DNA of 64,000 nucleotides from Neptuniibacter caesariensis (GTDB lineage: Bacteria > Pseudomonadota > Gammaproteobacteria > Pseudomonadales > Balneatricaceae), in assembly GCF_000153345.1 (NCBI RefSeq), contig NZ_CH724125.1, forward strand, positions 313,653-377,652. Direction: 5' to 3'. Made by a program: the position numbers and the translations under genes. Of the stretch, positions 16,857 to 25,137 are shown in pieces. The notes under the pieces were generated by a model. That model saw only the letters and a program-made list of their open reading frames with translations, searched no databases and was not told the origin of the DNA. Position 1 is the stretch's first letter. Each line of letters begins with the position of its first letter.

Positions 16857-17462
16857 ATGGCTAGAATGAAATTCCTCTGTGACTCCAAGCGTTGTATTGA
16901 ATGCAACGGCTGTGTCACGGCTTGTAAAAACGAAAACGAAGTTGAATGGGGTGTGAATCGCCGTCGGGTTGTAACCATCAACGATGGTGAGCCAGGTGAA
17001 ACCTCGATTTCAGTCGCATGTATGCATTGCTCCGATGCGCCATGTATGGCTGTCTGCCCTACTGACTGCTTCTATCAGACAGATGATGGCATCGTTCTGC
17101 ATAACAAAGACCTTTGTATCGGTTGTGGTTACTGCTTGTACGCATGCCCATTTGGTGCGCCTCAGTTCCCTAGCGATGCAGCATTTGGTGAACGCGGCAA
17201 GATGGACAAATGTACTTTCTGTGCCGGTGGGCCTGAAGAGGACAACAGTCCTGAAGAGCGCGCTAAATACGGTGCTAACCGTATCGCAGAAGGCAAGCTG
17301 CCAATGTGCGCAGAGATGTGCTCCACCAAAGCATTGCTGGCAGGTGATGCTAATGAGGTATCTGACATCTTCCGTGAACGTGTTATCTACCGTGGCCATA
17401 ATGATGGCGCATGGTCGATGAGCGAAGAAGATATCGCGTACGACGCGACACAGAAAGTCTGA
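16857..17462 (+). CDS. fdhB: Formate dehydrogenase iron-sulfur (beta) subunit
   Basis: A 201-residue four-cluster ferredoxin. Cysteine motifs are CIECNGCVTACKNE, CMHCSDAPCMAVCPTDC, CIGCGYCLYACPFG and a final pair in CTFC with CAEMC. It carries electrons from the alpha subunit to the cytochrome b. It lacks the C-terminal membrane anchor found in E. coli FdnH, in agreement with the shorter fdh3-type beta subunits. Start ATG 16857 follows GGAG in the intergenic spacer. Surrounding genes are the alpha and gamma subunits. Confidence 0.95.
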   Translation: MARMKFLCDSKRCIECNGCVTACKNENEVEWGVNRRRVVTINDGEPGETSISVACMHCSDAPCMAVCPTDCFYQTDDGIVLHNKDLCIGCGYCLYACPFGAPQFPSDAAFGERGKMDKCTFCAGGPEEDNSPEERAKYGANRIAEGKLPMCAEMCSTKALLAGDANEVSDIFRERVIYRGHNDGAWSMSEEDIAYDATQKV

Positions 17463-17516
17463 TAACTGGAACTTGCCGGGTGCCAGTCACCCGGCATGCA
17501 TGATTCAGGAGAGATT

Positions 17517-18473
17517 ATGCTCCGCATTAAATGGCCATCTCAAATCCTTCTTGTATTGGCTCTGATTTTTAGCGGTTTCGCAAATGCGACCCCTTCTGAC
17601 GCGAAGGTGGCAGGTTTTGCGGGTGCTGATTATTGGCAGGTGGTCAAGAAAGGTGATACTGGGCGTACTCAGGATCAAGGGGCTGAAGCCGGTCAACTTA
17701 TCAATGTCAAAGGCGAAGAGTGGCGCTACTGGCGTAACCAGTGGATCACGCCAGCCGGTGCTTATGCCATTGGTGGGACTTTGGCTTTACTTGCTATTTT
17801 CTACCTGTTGGTCGGTCAAAAGAAACTTGATCATCCGCGTACGGGTAATCTTATTGAACGATGGAAGCGATTGGACCGTGCTAACCACTGGACTGTGGCG
17901 GTACTGTTTATCATTCTTGCTGTATCGGGTTTAAGTATTCTATACGGAAAGTTCTTCCTTCGAACTGCGTTGGGCGATTCCCTATGGGCTAACTACATTA
18001 TGCTGTGTAAGTTGGCGCATAACTATCTAGGCCCACTGTTCGTGATCGGCCTGTTATTTATGATTGTTCGTTGGATCAAACATAACTTCTTTAACAGAAC
18101 TGATCTGATGTGGTTCCTTAAAGGTGGTGGCATCATCGGTAAAGCTCATCCAAGTGCGGGCTATATGAACGGTGGTGAGAAGGTTTGGTTCTGGTTACTG
18201 ACAATTGTAGGCATCATTGTATGTGCAAGTGGCTTAGTTCTGGATTTTCAGAACTTTGGACAAGTACGTGAGACGATGCAGATAGCTAACCTACTCCATG
18301 CAGCTGGTTCCCTTATCCTAATCGCAGCATCATTTGGTCATATCTATATAGGTACGATCGGCACTGAAGGTGCGTTAGAAGGTATGAAAACCGGCTATGT
18401 AGATGAAACCTGGGCTAAACAGCACCACGACCTGTGGTACGAAGAAGTTAAAGGCAAATCATCTAACGATTAA
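17517..18473 (+). CDS. fdhC: Formate dehydrogenase cytochrome b (gamma) subunit
   Basis: A membrane cytochrome b556 that accepts electrons from the beta subunit and reduces quinone. With the ATG at 17517 (AGGAGAG just upstream) the protein has a signal-like N-terminus ending FANA and is 318 residues long; an ATG at 17496 would add seven residues but lacks a good ribosome site. About four further membrane spans are visible, with haem-type histidines in RANHWT, LAHNYLG and the late LLHAAGS and FGHIYIGT segments. It is the last gene of the operon and is followed by a strong terminator. Confidence 0.92.
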   Translation: MLRIKWPSQILLVLALIFSGFANATPSDAKVAGFAGADYWQVVKKGDTGRTQDQGAEAGQLINVKGEEWRYWRNQWITPAGAYAIGGTLALLAIFYLLVGQKKLDHPRTGNLIERWKRLDRANHWTVAVLFIILAVSGLSILYGKFFLRTALGDSLWANYIMLCKLAHNYLGPLFVIGLLFMIVRWIKHNFFNRTDLMWFLKGGGIIGKAHPSAGYMNGGEKVWFWLLTIVGIIVCASGLVLDFQNFGQVRETMQIANLLHAAGSLILIAASFGHIYIGTIGTEGALEGMKTGYVDETWAKQHHDLWYEEVKGKSSND

Positions 18474-18543
18474 TTTGTGTTTTATCCGTTGTATTGGTTC
18501 TTCACCATAACGTTTGTTCACAGCTGACAAGCGTGCTTTCTTG

Positions 18544-18567
18544 CCGGCTCCTAGAGCCGGTTTTTTT
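18544..18567 (+). terminator. Rho-independent terminator of the formate dehydrogenase operon
   Basis: CCGGCTC-CTA-GAGCCGG stem-loop followed by seven T. It lies 70 bp after the cytochrome b stop. Confidence 0.88.
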
Positions 18568-18618
18568 GTGTTCAGCTAAATGGTTTATACTTATTATAAA
18601 AATCAGGAACCCATTCGA

Positions 18619-19371
18619 ATGTTAAGAGCATCTGTTTGGCCAGTACCGGCTCTGTATTCGCTCGTATTGTGTTTGTTATTAACTGTCAGTCCAGCGAGGG
18701 CTGCAGATAAAGATACATTACGATTCGTAGTACCTGAATTTCCCCCATATACCTACCTGCAAGATGGCAATATCGCAGGTATCGGCGTCAGAAAAATAAG
18801 ATCTTACCTGGATGAGCTGGGTACACCTTATGAGTTAAGTTTGGTTCCAAACTATGGTCGCGCAGTACAGGAAGTAAAGCACGGACGTGCCGATGGATTC
18901 TTCCTGGCTACTGAAAATGAGGAAAGAAATAGCTTTGCCGTTTTTTCTACCCCTATTGTGATCAATAACTGGTCTTGGTTTTTCCCTGCTGAGAGCACCG
19001 TAAACCCTTCCGATACTGACTTTAAAAAGACAGCTAGAATAGCAACCCACCTTAAAACCAACACGCATAAATGGTTATTGAAAAACGGCTATAAGGTTGT
19101 GTATTCCCCCAGTGATGTGGACTCTCTGGTCAAAACTTTGCATCACAAGCGTCTGACAGCCGTATTTCTTGCTGAAGCGGTGTTCTGGGAAAGTTGTGAA
19201 CGACAAGGCATACCAACTGACCGCTTTAGGCAGGTTGTTGAGTCTGGTAGACCCATGGGTATATATATATCGAAGCAATTTCTAAATAATCATGATGGCT
19301 TCATGGATCGCCTTAATCACGTCATTGAAAATCAAACTGCCATTGCTTCGCCCGAAGCTTCGCAAAACTAA
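18619..19371 (+). CDS. Periplasmic solute-binding protein, amino-acid type (SBP family 3)
   Basis: A 250-residue secreted protein with a signal peptide ending SPARA and then the binding-protein opening LRFVVPEFPPYTYLQDGNIAG, typical of family 3 solute-binding proteins. I chose ATG 18619 (AGGAA ten bases upstream, proper signal peptide) over the upstream ATG at 18580. No permease or ATPase gene is adjacent, so it may act as an orphan binding protein or sensor partner. Its end overlaps by 4 bp the end of the convergent Lrp gene. Ligand unknown. Confidence 0.82.
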   Translation: MLRASVWPVPALYSLVLCLLLTVSPARAADKDTLRFVVPEFPPYTYLQDGNIAGIGVRKIRSYLDELGTPYELSLVPNYGRAVQEVKHGRADGFFLATENEERNSFAVFSTPIVINNWSWFFPAESTVNPSDTDFKKTARIATHLKTNTHKWLLKNGYKVVYSPSDVDSLVKTLHHKRLTAVFLAEAVFWESCERQGIPTDRFRQVVESGRPMGIYISKQFLNNHDGFMDRLNHVIENQTAIASPEASQN

Positions 19372-19841
19372 ACTTTCATTGCATCGACCTGTGTGCTGAA
19401 TTTATTTCTGCGCAACGAGATAAGTGTCCTAAACTTTCGAAGGTGGGTGTTACTGGCTAGTTCGCGTCTGGCGAACGCTTCATAGGCTTCCATATCTTCA
19501 ACCATCACGACTAAGACAAAATCGATCTCCCCTGTTACCTGATAGCACTGGGTAACTTCATTAGCTTCATGCATCTTGCGCATGAAGTTGTCACTAATAT
19601 CCAGTGAATCACGGCTCATCTCTATCTCTACGATGATATTGAGCTTTTTACCAAGTAAGCGCGGATTAACAATCGATACGTCAGCGATAATTACGCCCTC
19701 ATCTCTAAGGCGCTTTACCCGCCTTAAGCATGCAGGAGGTGAAAGCCCAACGGTTTCGGCAAGCTTTTGATTGCTGATGCGATTGTCTTGTTGTAGCAGC
19801 GTTAGGATATGGCGATCGATACGATCCAGGTCAATGTTCAT
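19368..19841 (-). CDS. Lrp/AsnC-family transcriptional regulator
   Basis: A 157-residue regulator with an N-terminal helix-turn-helix (NQKLAETVGLSPPACLRRVKR) and a C-terminal RAM ligand domain (about 75-150, including CYQVTGEIDFVLVV). Such proteins form octamers and respond to amino acids. It is divergent from the Gate-domain membrane protein gene, 153 bp away, and convergent with the solute-binding protein. Its target is likely one of these neighbours, which is inference from position. Confidence 0.92.
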   Translation of the reverse strand: MNIDLDRIDRHILTLLQQDNRISNQKLAETVGLSPPACLRRVKRLRDEGVIIADVSIVNPRLLGKKLNIIVEIEMSRDSLDISDNFMRKMHEANEVTQCYQVTGEIDFVLVVMVEDMEAYEAFARRELASNTHLRKFRTLISLRRNKFSTQVDAMKV

Positions 19842-19994
19842 ATTATTAGAATAATACTCTTGTTAATGGAATTAAATTAGTTCTTTCAGAATAAAATGCA
19901 ATATATGCAAAGTAAAAGATTTTAGAACGAAATAAAATTCATCAGCATTTAGTTAGAATTTTCTTCACCTAATCATCTGAATATATTTCTATCT

Positions 19995-21008
19995 ATGCTG
20001 TCTTATCCAGGTACTACTCACTTACTTAGCAAAACGATCCCTTCATTACTGAAAGAGATTTATGAGGTTTGCTTCCTTCTGTTTAAGTTGACGATTCCTG
20101 TCATTATCGTTGTCAAACTACTTGAGGAGCTAGGTGCGATCCCTTATATCAGTGCGTTGCTTGAACCATTGATGCTTGTAGTAGGGCTGCCTGAATCGAT
20201 GGGCCTTGTCTGGACTACAGCCCTGCTGACTAATATCTATGCAGGCATGGTTTTGTTCTTTCAACAGGCTGGTGCTGAAGGTTTGACGGTGGCTCAGGTT
20301 ACTGTGCTTTCAACCATGATACTGATCGCGCATGGTTTACCAGTAGAATTAAGAATTACGCAAAAAGCCGGGATGAGGTTGCCCTTTGCGTTCATGTTAC
20401 GCATGGGTGGAGCGATTGTATTAGGTTTTCTGTTGCATCACTTCTATCGTTTAACAGGCTGGCTGCAAGAGCCTGTAGAGCTGATCTGGCAGCCAGAGGT
20501 TCAAGATGACTCCTTGTTAACCTGGCTTGTTACCCAACTTAAAAGCTTTGGCATGATTATTCTCGTCGTGGCAGCGTTGTTAACTCTGTTGCGTTTGTTG
20601 CGTTGGTTGCATATAGAACGGTTGATGATCTGGGCGTTACAACCCGTTCTGCGTCTGTTGGGTATCGCTCCCCAGGCCACTTCATTGGCAATCATCGGTG
20701 TGACACTGGGGTTGTCTTTTGGCGGCGGTCTATTGATTAGGGAAGCTGAATCAGGCAATGTGTCGCCGAAAGACTGTTTCTCTGCTTTATGCTTGTTAAG
20801 CCTTAGTCACAGTATTATCGAGGATACGTTACTCGTACTCACGATGGGCGCTGATCTGTCAGGCGTTCTCTGGGCACGGCTGATCTTTAGCTTGATAGTT
20901 ATCGCTATCATCACACGTGTTCTTAATTTTACCAGTCATCAATTTAATGACCGTTATCTCTTTTCAGATGTTTCAGTTGAAAAAGCTGAAACAGGAAGCA
21001 AGCCGTAA
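19995..21008 (+). CDS. Nucleoside-recognition (Gate) domain membrane protein
   Basis: A 337-residue inner-membrane protein with eight or more hydrophobic spans. The segments LTNIYAGMVLFFQQAG and LGLSFGGGLLIREAESG resemble the duplicated Gate domain of nucleoside transporters and spore-maturation SpmA/B proteins. It overlaps rarD by one base (TAATG), so the two are coupled. Divergent from an Lrp regulator, which could control it. The transported substrate is not evident. Confidence 0.82.
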   Translation: MLSYPGTTHLLSKTIPSLLKEIYEVCFLLFKLTIPVIIVVKLLEELGAIPYISALLEPLMLVVGLPESMGLVWTTALLTNIYAGMVLFFQQAGAEGLTVAQVTVLSTMILIAHGLPVELRITQKAGMRLPFAFMLRMGGAIVLGFLLHHFYRLTGWLQEPVELIWQPEVQDDSLLTWLVTQLKSFGMIILVVAALLTLLRLLRWLHIERLMIWALQPVLRLLGIAPQATSLAIIGVTLGLSFGGGLLIREAESGNVSPKDCFSALCLLSLSHSIIEDTLLVLTMGADLSGVLWARLIFSLIVIAIITRVLNFTSHQFNDRYLFSDVSVEKAETGSKP

Positions 21009-21922
21009 TGAATAATACCGATTTGTCTCAAGAGCATAAGAAAGGTGTTTATTACGCCTTAGCGGCTTTTCTGATGTGGGGGCTGGTGCCTGTCTATTTT
21101 AAGAGTGTCGCACATATAGATGAGTTTGAGGTCATCGCGCACCGTATTGTCTGGTCTTGTGTTTTTCTGGCTTTATTCCTGCTAGTAAAGCGTCAGTTGT
21201 TTGAAGCGCTTGCGCTGCTTAAGCGCCCCGCTATTGTTTATGGGCTTGGTCTTTCGGCGTTAGTTATATCGATCAACTGGCTGGTGTTTATCTGGGCGGT
21301 TGCTCAAGACAGAATTGTCGAGACAACATTGGGTTATTTTATTAACCCATTGATAAATATACTTTTTGGTATGGCGTTTTTCGGTGAGCGAATGAGGCCC
21401 ATGCAATGGGCTGCAGTGTCATTGGCTGCCGTTGGTGTTGTTTATCAGATCGTATTGTTAGGTGAGCTGCCCTGGGTCGCTTTAGTCCTGGCGAATAGTT
21501 TCGCCCTTTATGGAGTGTTACGAAAAAAGATTACGGTTGATTCTATCAGTGGTTTATTTATTGAAACCTTATGGTTACTCCCTTTCGCAGTGGGTTACAT
21601 GTTGTGGCTTTTTAGCGGCCATCAACTGCAATTTCTATCCGAGGGGAGTCCGACTGTCTATCTGTTACTTTGTGCGGGCATCGTCACCAGTTTGCCCTTG
21701 ATTGCTTTCGCTGCAGGGGCTCGTCGACTAAGTCTTACACTCATTGGTCTTCTCCAGTATATAGGGCCGAGTATCGCTTTCTTGATCGCTGTTTTCTACT
21801 ATGATGAACCCATGAATATGGAGCGGCTGACGACGTTTATTCTCATTTGGATCGCTCTGGCACTGTTCAGCATTGAGGGGTTGCTGGTTCAACGAAAGAA
21901 ACGCCAAGTACTGTCAGTATAA
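21008..21922 (+). CDS. rarD: EamA-family transporter RarD
   Basis: A 304-residue ten-span drug/metabolite transporter. The opening GVYYALAAFLMWGLVPVYFK and the segment RIVETTLGYFINPLINILFG are characteristic of RarD. Substrate is not established for this family. It follows the Gate-domain gene with a one-base overlap. Confidence 0.93.
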   Translation: MNNTDLSQEHKKGVYYALAAFLMWGLVPVYFKSVAHIDEFEVIAHRIVWSCVFLALFLLVKRQLFEALALLKRPAIVYGLGLSALVISINWLVFIWAVAQDRIVETTLGYFINPLINILFGMAFFGERMRPMQWAAVSLAAVGVVYQIVLLGELPWVALVLANSFALYGVLRKKITVDSISGLFIETLWLLPFAVGYMLWLFSGHQLQFLSEGSPTVYLLLCAGIVTSLPLIAFAAGARRLSLTLIGLLQYIGPSIAFLIAVFYYDEPMNMERLTTFILIWIALALFSIEGLLVQRKKRQVLSV

Positions 21923-22009
21923 ATTCATACTAATTTTGGTAGAGCGGCCCCTACCTTTTGTCATTAAACCGCAGTAAAGTGCTCTCCGCTTAAAGTTTTA
22001 CTGTGGTTT

Positions 22010-22819
22010 ATGACTATGAACATTCAGCAAGTCCAAGATAGCTTTTTCAAATTACGTAGCAATCGCGTTTTTGAATTTTTCGTTGTCGGTGTAATCATCT
22101 TCTCAGCACTGGTAATCGGTGCTAAAACATACGACATCCCCGATTATATGTTGACGTTGATCAGTTGGCTGGACAGTGGTATCACCCTGTTTTTCCTGGT
22201 CGAGATCACTATACGCTTTATTGGCGAGCCGAATAAAAAGGCGTTCTTTAAAAACCCCTGGAATATCTTTGATACGCTGATTGTCGTTGTCAGCTTAATA
22301 CCCATCCAAGACAGTGAGATGGCCCTCATTGGACGATTGATTCGCATCTTCCGTGTGTTGCGTATGGTTTCGATTGTTCCTGAGTTACGTTTACTGCTGA
22401 ACTCTCTTCTTAAAGCGTTACCGCAACTGGGTTACGTCATCCTTCTGATGTTTATTATCTTTTATATTTATGCTGCCATCGGTGCTTCATTTTTTGCTGC
22501 GATCAATGAAGACCTATGGGGAGATATTTCCATCGCAATGCTGACCCTCTTTAGGGTAATGACATTTGAAGACTGGACAGACGTCATGTACGAAACCATG
22601 GCGGTCTATCCCTTAAGCTGGATGTTTTATCTGACCTTCATCTTCCTGACTACATTTGCATTCTTGAATATGGTGATCGGTATTGTTGTCAATGTTATGG
22701 AAAATGAGCACGCCCAGGAGGAAAAAGAGCGTGCGATTGCTGAGGGGGATCTGACCATTGAAGATCTGTCTAAACAAATAGAAGAGCTTAAGCAGATGAT
22801 AAAAGACCAGAAAAGCTAA
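22010..22819 (+). CDS. Bacterial voltage-gated cation channel with calcium-type selectivity filter
   Basis: A 269-residue six-span channel subunit of the BacNav family, expected to form tetramers. The S4 voltage sensor has arginines at 109, 112, 115 and 118 (RLIRIFRVLRM). The pore loop reads FRVMTFEDWTD (181-191) where the family norm is close to TLESWS followed by M or A. S6 ends with MVIGIVVNVM and a C-terminal helix rich in E and K (about 232-269) forms the expected coiled coil. Three acidic filter residues per subunit (E187, D188, D191) suggest calcium permeability. The gene stands alone after rarD. Confidence 0.93.
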   Translation: MTMNIQQVQDSFFKLRSNRVFEFFVVGVIIFSALVIGAKTYDIPDYMLTLISWLDSGITLFFLVEITIRFIGEPNKKAFFKNPWNIFDTLIVVVSLIPIQDSEMALIGRLIRIFRVLRMVSIVPELRLLLNSLLKALPQLGYVILLMFIIFYIYAAIGASFFAAINEDLWGDISIAMLTLFRVMTFEDWTDVMYETMAVYPLSWMFYLTFIFLTTFAFLNMVIGIVVNVMENEHAQEEKERAIAEGDLTIEDLSKQIEELKQMIKDQKS

Positions 22820-22833
22820 GGAACCTAGCGACC

Positions 22834-23052
22834 CTATTTAATCTCGATTAACTCGAGGGATTCTTGAATTCGAAGGGAAGGCTCTGATTGACTCAGGCCT
22901 TCCCTTTCTTGTTTTATCAATGTGTGAAAACAGATCTCACACCAGCTTGTGTTATCGGGATCACATAGGGCCTGTGCACTGTTTAACAGTTGTTCGTCGG
23001 GGCCCGATGCTGGATCGTTAATACAGTCTAAACTTGAGCTTTTCCTACTCAT
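22834..23052 (-). CDS. Small hypothetical protein downstream of GST
   Basis: A 72-residue protein starting at ATG 23052, with AAGGA about nine bases upstream. It has a CEIC pair (about residues 38-41) and no signal peptide or membrane span. It lies 26 bp after the GST stop on the same strand, which supports it as a real third gene of that operon. Against it, a perfect 10-bp stem (22873-22882 with 22897-22906) that may terminate the channel gene falls inside it. Function unknown. Confidence 0.5.
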   Translation of the reverse strand: MSRKSSSLDCINDPASGPDEQLLNSAQALCDPDNTSWCEICFHTLIKQEREGLSQSEPSLRIQESLELIEIK

Positions 23053-23078
23053 CAATACATCCTTGTGAAACCATTCAC

Positions 23079-23729
23079 TCAGGGAAAGCTGATCGGTGTA
23101 CTACCGGGCTCCCATTTAATAAATTTAGGCATAATACGGCTGAAAAGTTGCGATTCTTTGAATCGGCTAAGCCATTGTTGCAGCTGAGGGTATTCCGCGC
23201 TTTCAAACCATTGCAGATCGACATGGGCACACTGCCTGATAAATGGCAGAATTGCGTAATCGGCCAGTGTTTCCGTGTTTGTAATTAACCAGCCCTGGTT
23301 CTTCGCTAGTCTTGTTTCAAGTTCTTTGAACCAATGCTCGCACTGTAAACGATAATAGGCTTGCGGATACTCTGGATGCCGATCTGCATACTTGTATTTA
23401 TCAAGCCACGGTTTGAACTCAGTATCATTGATTTCAATCAGCTTGCGGATTTGCTCATCCTGCTCGGTTGGCAACCAATGATCGGGATCATGCTTAGCTA
23501 GAGCCCAGAACATGATGTCGAGGCTCTCATCTATGACACTGCCATCTTGTAAGTGCAATACCGGGACAGTGCCTTTAGGTGATATATCCAACATGGCTTG
23601 AGGCTTGTCTTTAAGAACAACCTCACGCAGCTCTGTGGTTACACCGCTGTATGCCAGAGCGAGTCTTGCTCGCATGGCATAGGGGCAGCGTCGAAACGAA
23701 TAGAGTATTGGGTCAGCCATCAAAATCAC
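23079..23729 (-). CDS. Glutathione S-transferase family protein
   Basis: A 216-residue cytosolic GST-like protein. The thioredoxin-fold N-terminal domain has YSFRRCPYAMRARLAL, with a CPYA active-site motif like that of omega-class and SspA-like enzymes, and the glutathione-binding GTVPVLHLQDGSVIDES. The helical C-terminal domain follows from about residue 85. Its start overlaps the YkgJ-like gene by 4 bp. Substrate unknown. Confidence 0.9.
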   Translation of the reverse strand: MILMADPILYSFRRCPYAMRARLALAYSGVTTELREVVLKDKPQAMLDISPKGTVPVLHLQDGSVIDESLDIMFWALAKHDPDHWLPTEQDEQIRKLIEINDTEFKPWLDKYKYADRHPEYPQAYYRLQCEHWFKELETRLAKNQGWLITNTETLADYAILPFIRQCAHVDLQWFESAEYPQLQQWLSRFKESQLFSRIMPKFIKWEPGSTPISFP

Positions 23730-24115
23730 TTAGGTTGGTAAGCGCAGTGGCCCGGTTTGGGGCCAATCTTGGGATGGTTTCGGCATGTATCAGGGCGTTT
23801 TTCATAAATGATACAAAGCCGTGTTTTCTGATCGAGATAAATACAATCATCGTTTGAGTATCGCGACAAGGTATAAACTTCGCCTTTATGATTGAAATGC
23901 CCTACCACGCCTTCTTTCATTAACCTTTTTGCCAGCTTCTTTGGCGGCTCACTGGCTTCAAATTCATCAACGACTCCCATTCTGACCAGATCAGAGAAGT
24001 ACACCTCTACCGGGAGGCTACAGCAGGTCCCTCGACAGGTCTGACAATGGGAACTTTTGTATTTAACCCAGGTTTTAAGGTTGTCAATATCAGCAGTGGG
24101 GATCTTTCTACTCAT
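23726..24115 (-). CDS. YkgJ-family CxxCxxCC cysteine-cluster protein
   Basis: A 129-residue protein with CQTCRGTCC (about 20-28), later CIYLDQKTRLCIIYEKRPDTCRNHP, the spaced cysteines that define the YkgJ/UPF0153 putative zinc- or iron-chelating family. Function is not known. It is the first gene of a short operon with the GST, overlapping it by 4 bp. Confidence 0.88.
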   Translation of the reverse strand: MSRKIPTADIDNLKTWVKYKSSHCQTCRGTCCSLPVEVYFSDLVRMGVVDEFEASEPPKKLAKRLMKEGVVGHFNHKGEVYTLSRYSNDDCIYLDQKTRLCIIYEKRPDTCRNHPKIGPKPGHCAYQPK

Positions 24116-24201
24116 GGTTATGCTACAGGGCTAAGTGGTATTTTCGCGGCGATAATAGCATCATAGTTGGATTCAACAAATTAAATCATGATTCTTGATC
24201 T

Positions 24202-24963
24202 ATGCAGTCACCCTTTTATCGAATATTTACTGAGCAAAGCCGCTGGCGACAGGTTAATGAGCAGCTGTGTTGCCAGCCACACATAGCGTTGGAACAGGAT
24301 ACGCAGTTGCTTAAAGAAGTGGCTAGTGGAAAGCGTAGCCCGATATTCAGGGTATGGGAAACAACTCAATGTCTTGTGGTTACAGGAAAAGAAACCCGCT
24401 TCCCTCATTTTGATAAAGCTGCTGCTATTCTGGCTGATGAGGGTTGGCCGGTCATTGTCAGAAATAGTGGTGGAACATCGGTTCCTCTGCATCCGGGTAT
24501 TCTTAACCTTTCAATGATATTCCCGCAGCACGCAAGCGATCCGTATTCCCTCGATGATATCTATATGGCGCTATGTGAACCTATTAAGCTCGCTCTAGAG
24601 AGTGTTGGGCTAAAAGTGGATTATGGTGAAACTCCGGGGTCATATTGTGATGGACGGTTTAATCTGAATATCGGTGGGCTCAAAGTGACGGGCACTGCGC
24701 AGAAACTAATGGTCTCACCGCCAAATAGTAAAGGCATCAAGCAAGCGGTATTGGCTCAGGCGATGCTCATGGTTGAAGCCGATGCTGCAAGTGGGACTGG
24801 ATGGGTAAACCGCTTTTATCAACTTGCTGGAAACGACCGTCAGTTTGACCCTCTTGTTGCCACTAGTATTTATGACTGTATAGGGAAAAATACTGAGCAT
24901 GGTGAACTTACGACGCAATTGAGAAAAGCACTATTCGATGCTTTTGAGAAGCTGATAAGTTGA
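24202..24963 (+). CDS. Lipoate-protein ligase A-like (biotin/lipoate A/B ligase family)
   Basis: A 253-residue protein with the ligase-family motif RNSGGTSVPLHPGILNLS (about 86-103) and the lysine-bearing GGLKVTGTAQK segment (about 155-165). It lacks the C-terminal accessory domain of E. coli LplA, as do short LplA-like proteins that act as lipoyl or octanoyl transferases. Substrate protein and acyl donor are undetermined. It is divergent from the YkgJ-like gene and upstream of the GlcD-like gene, which may be coincidental. Confidence 0.82.
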   Translation: MQSPFYRIFTEQSRWRQVNEQLCCQPHIALEQDTQLLKEVASGKRSPIFRVWETTQCLVVTGKETRFPHFDKAAAILADEGWPVIVRNSGGTSVPLHPGILNLSMIFPQHASDPYSLDDIYMALCEPIKLALESVGLKVDYGETPGSYCDGRFNLNIGGLKVTGTAQKLMVSPPNSKGIKQAVLAQAMLMVEADAASGTGWVNRFYQLAGNDRQFDPLVATSIYDCIGKNTEHGELTTQLRKALFDAFEKLIS

Positions 24964-25137
24964 GTATTTAGGCTTTAATAATTTAGCAACACTCATCACT
25001 TAAGATGTGAGTCATTCAAGGAAACGAACACAAGGAACGGCGACGGACTGCCACCCTTCTACTTATTTATACCAATCCCTCTATTCTCTGCGCTTACTTC
25101 TTGTTTTAATGAATAAAAAAAAGAATGAGTCAGAGCT

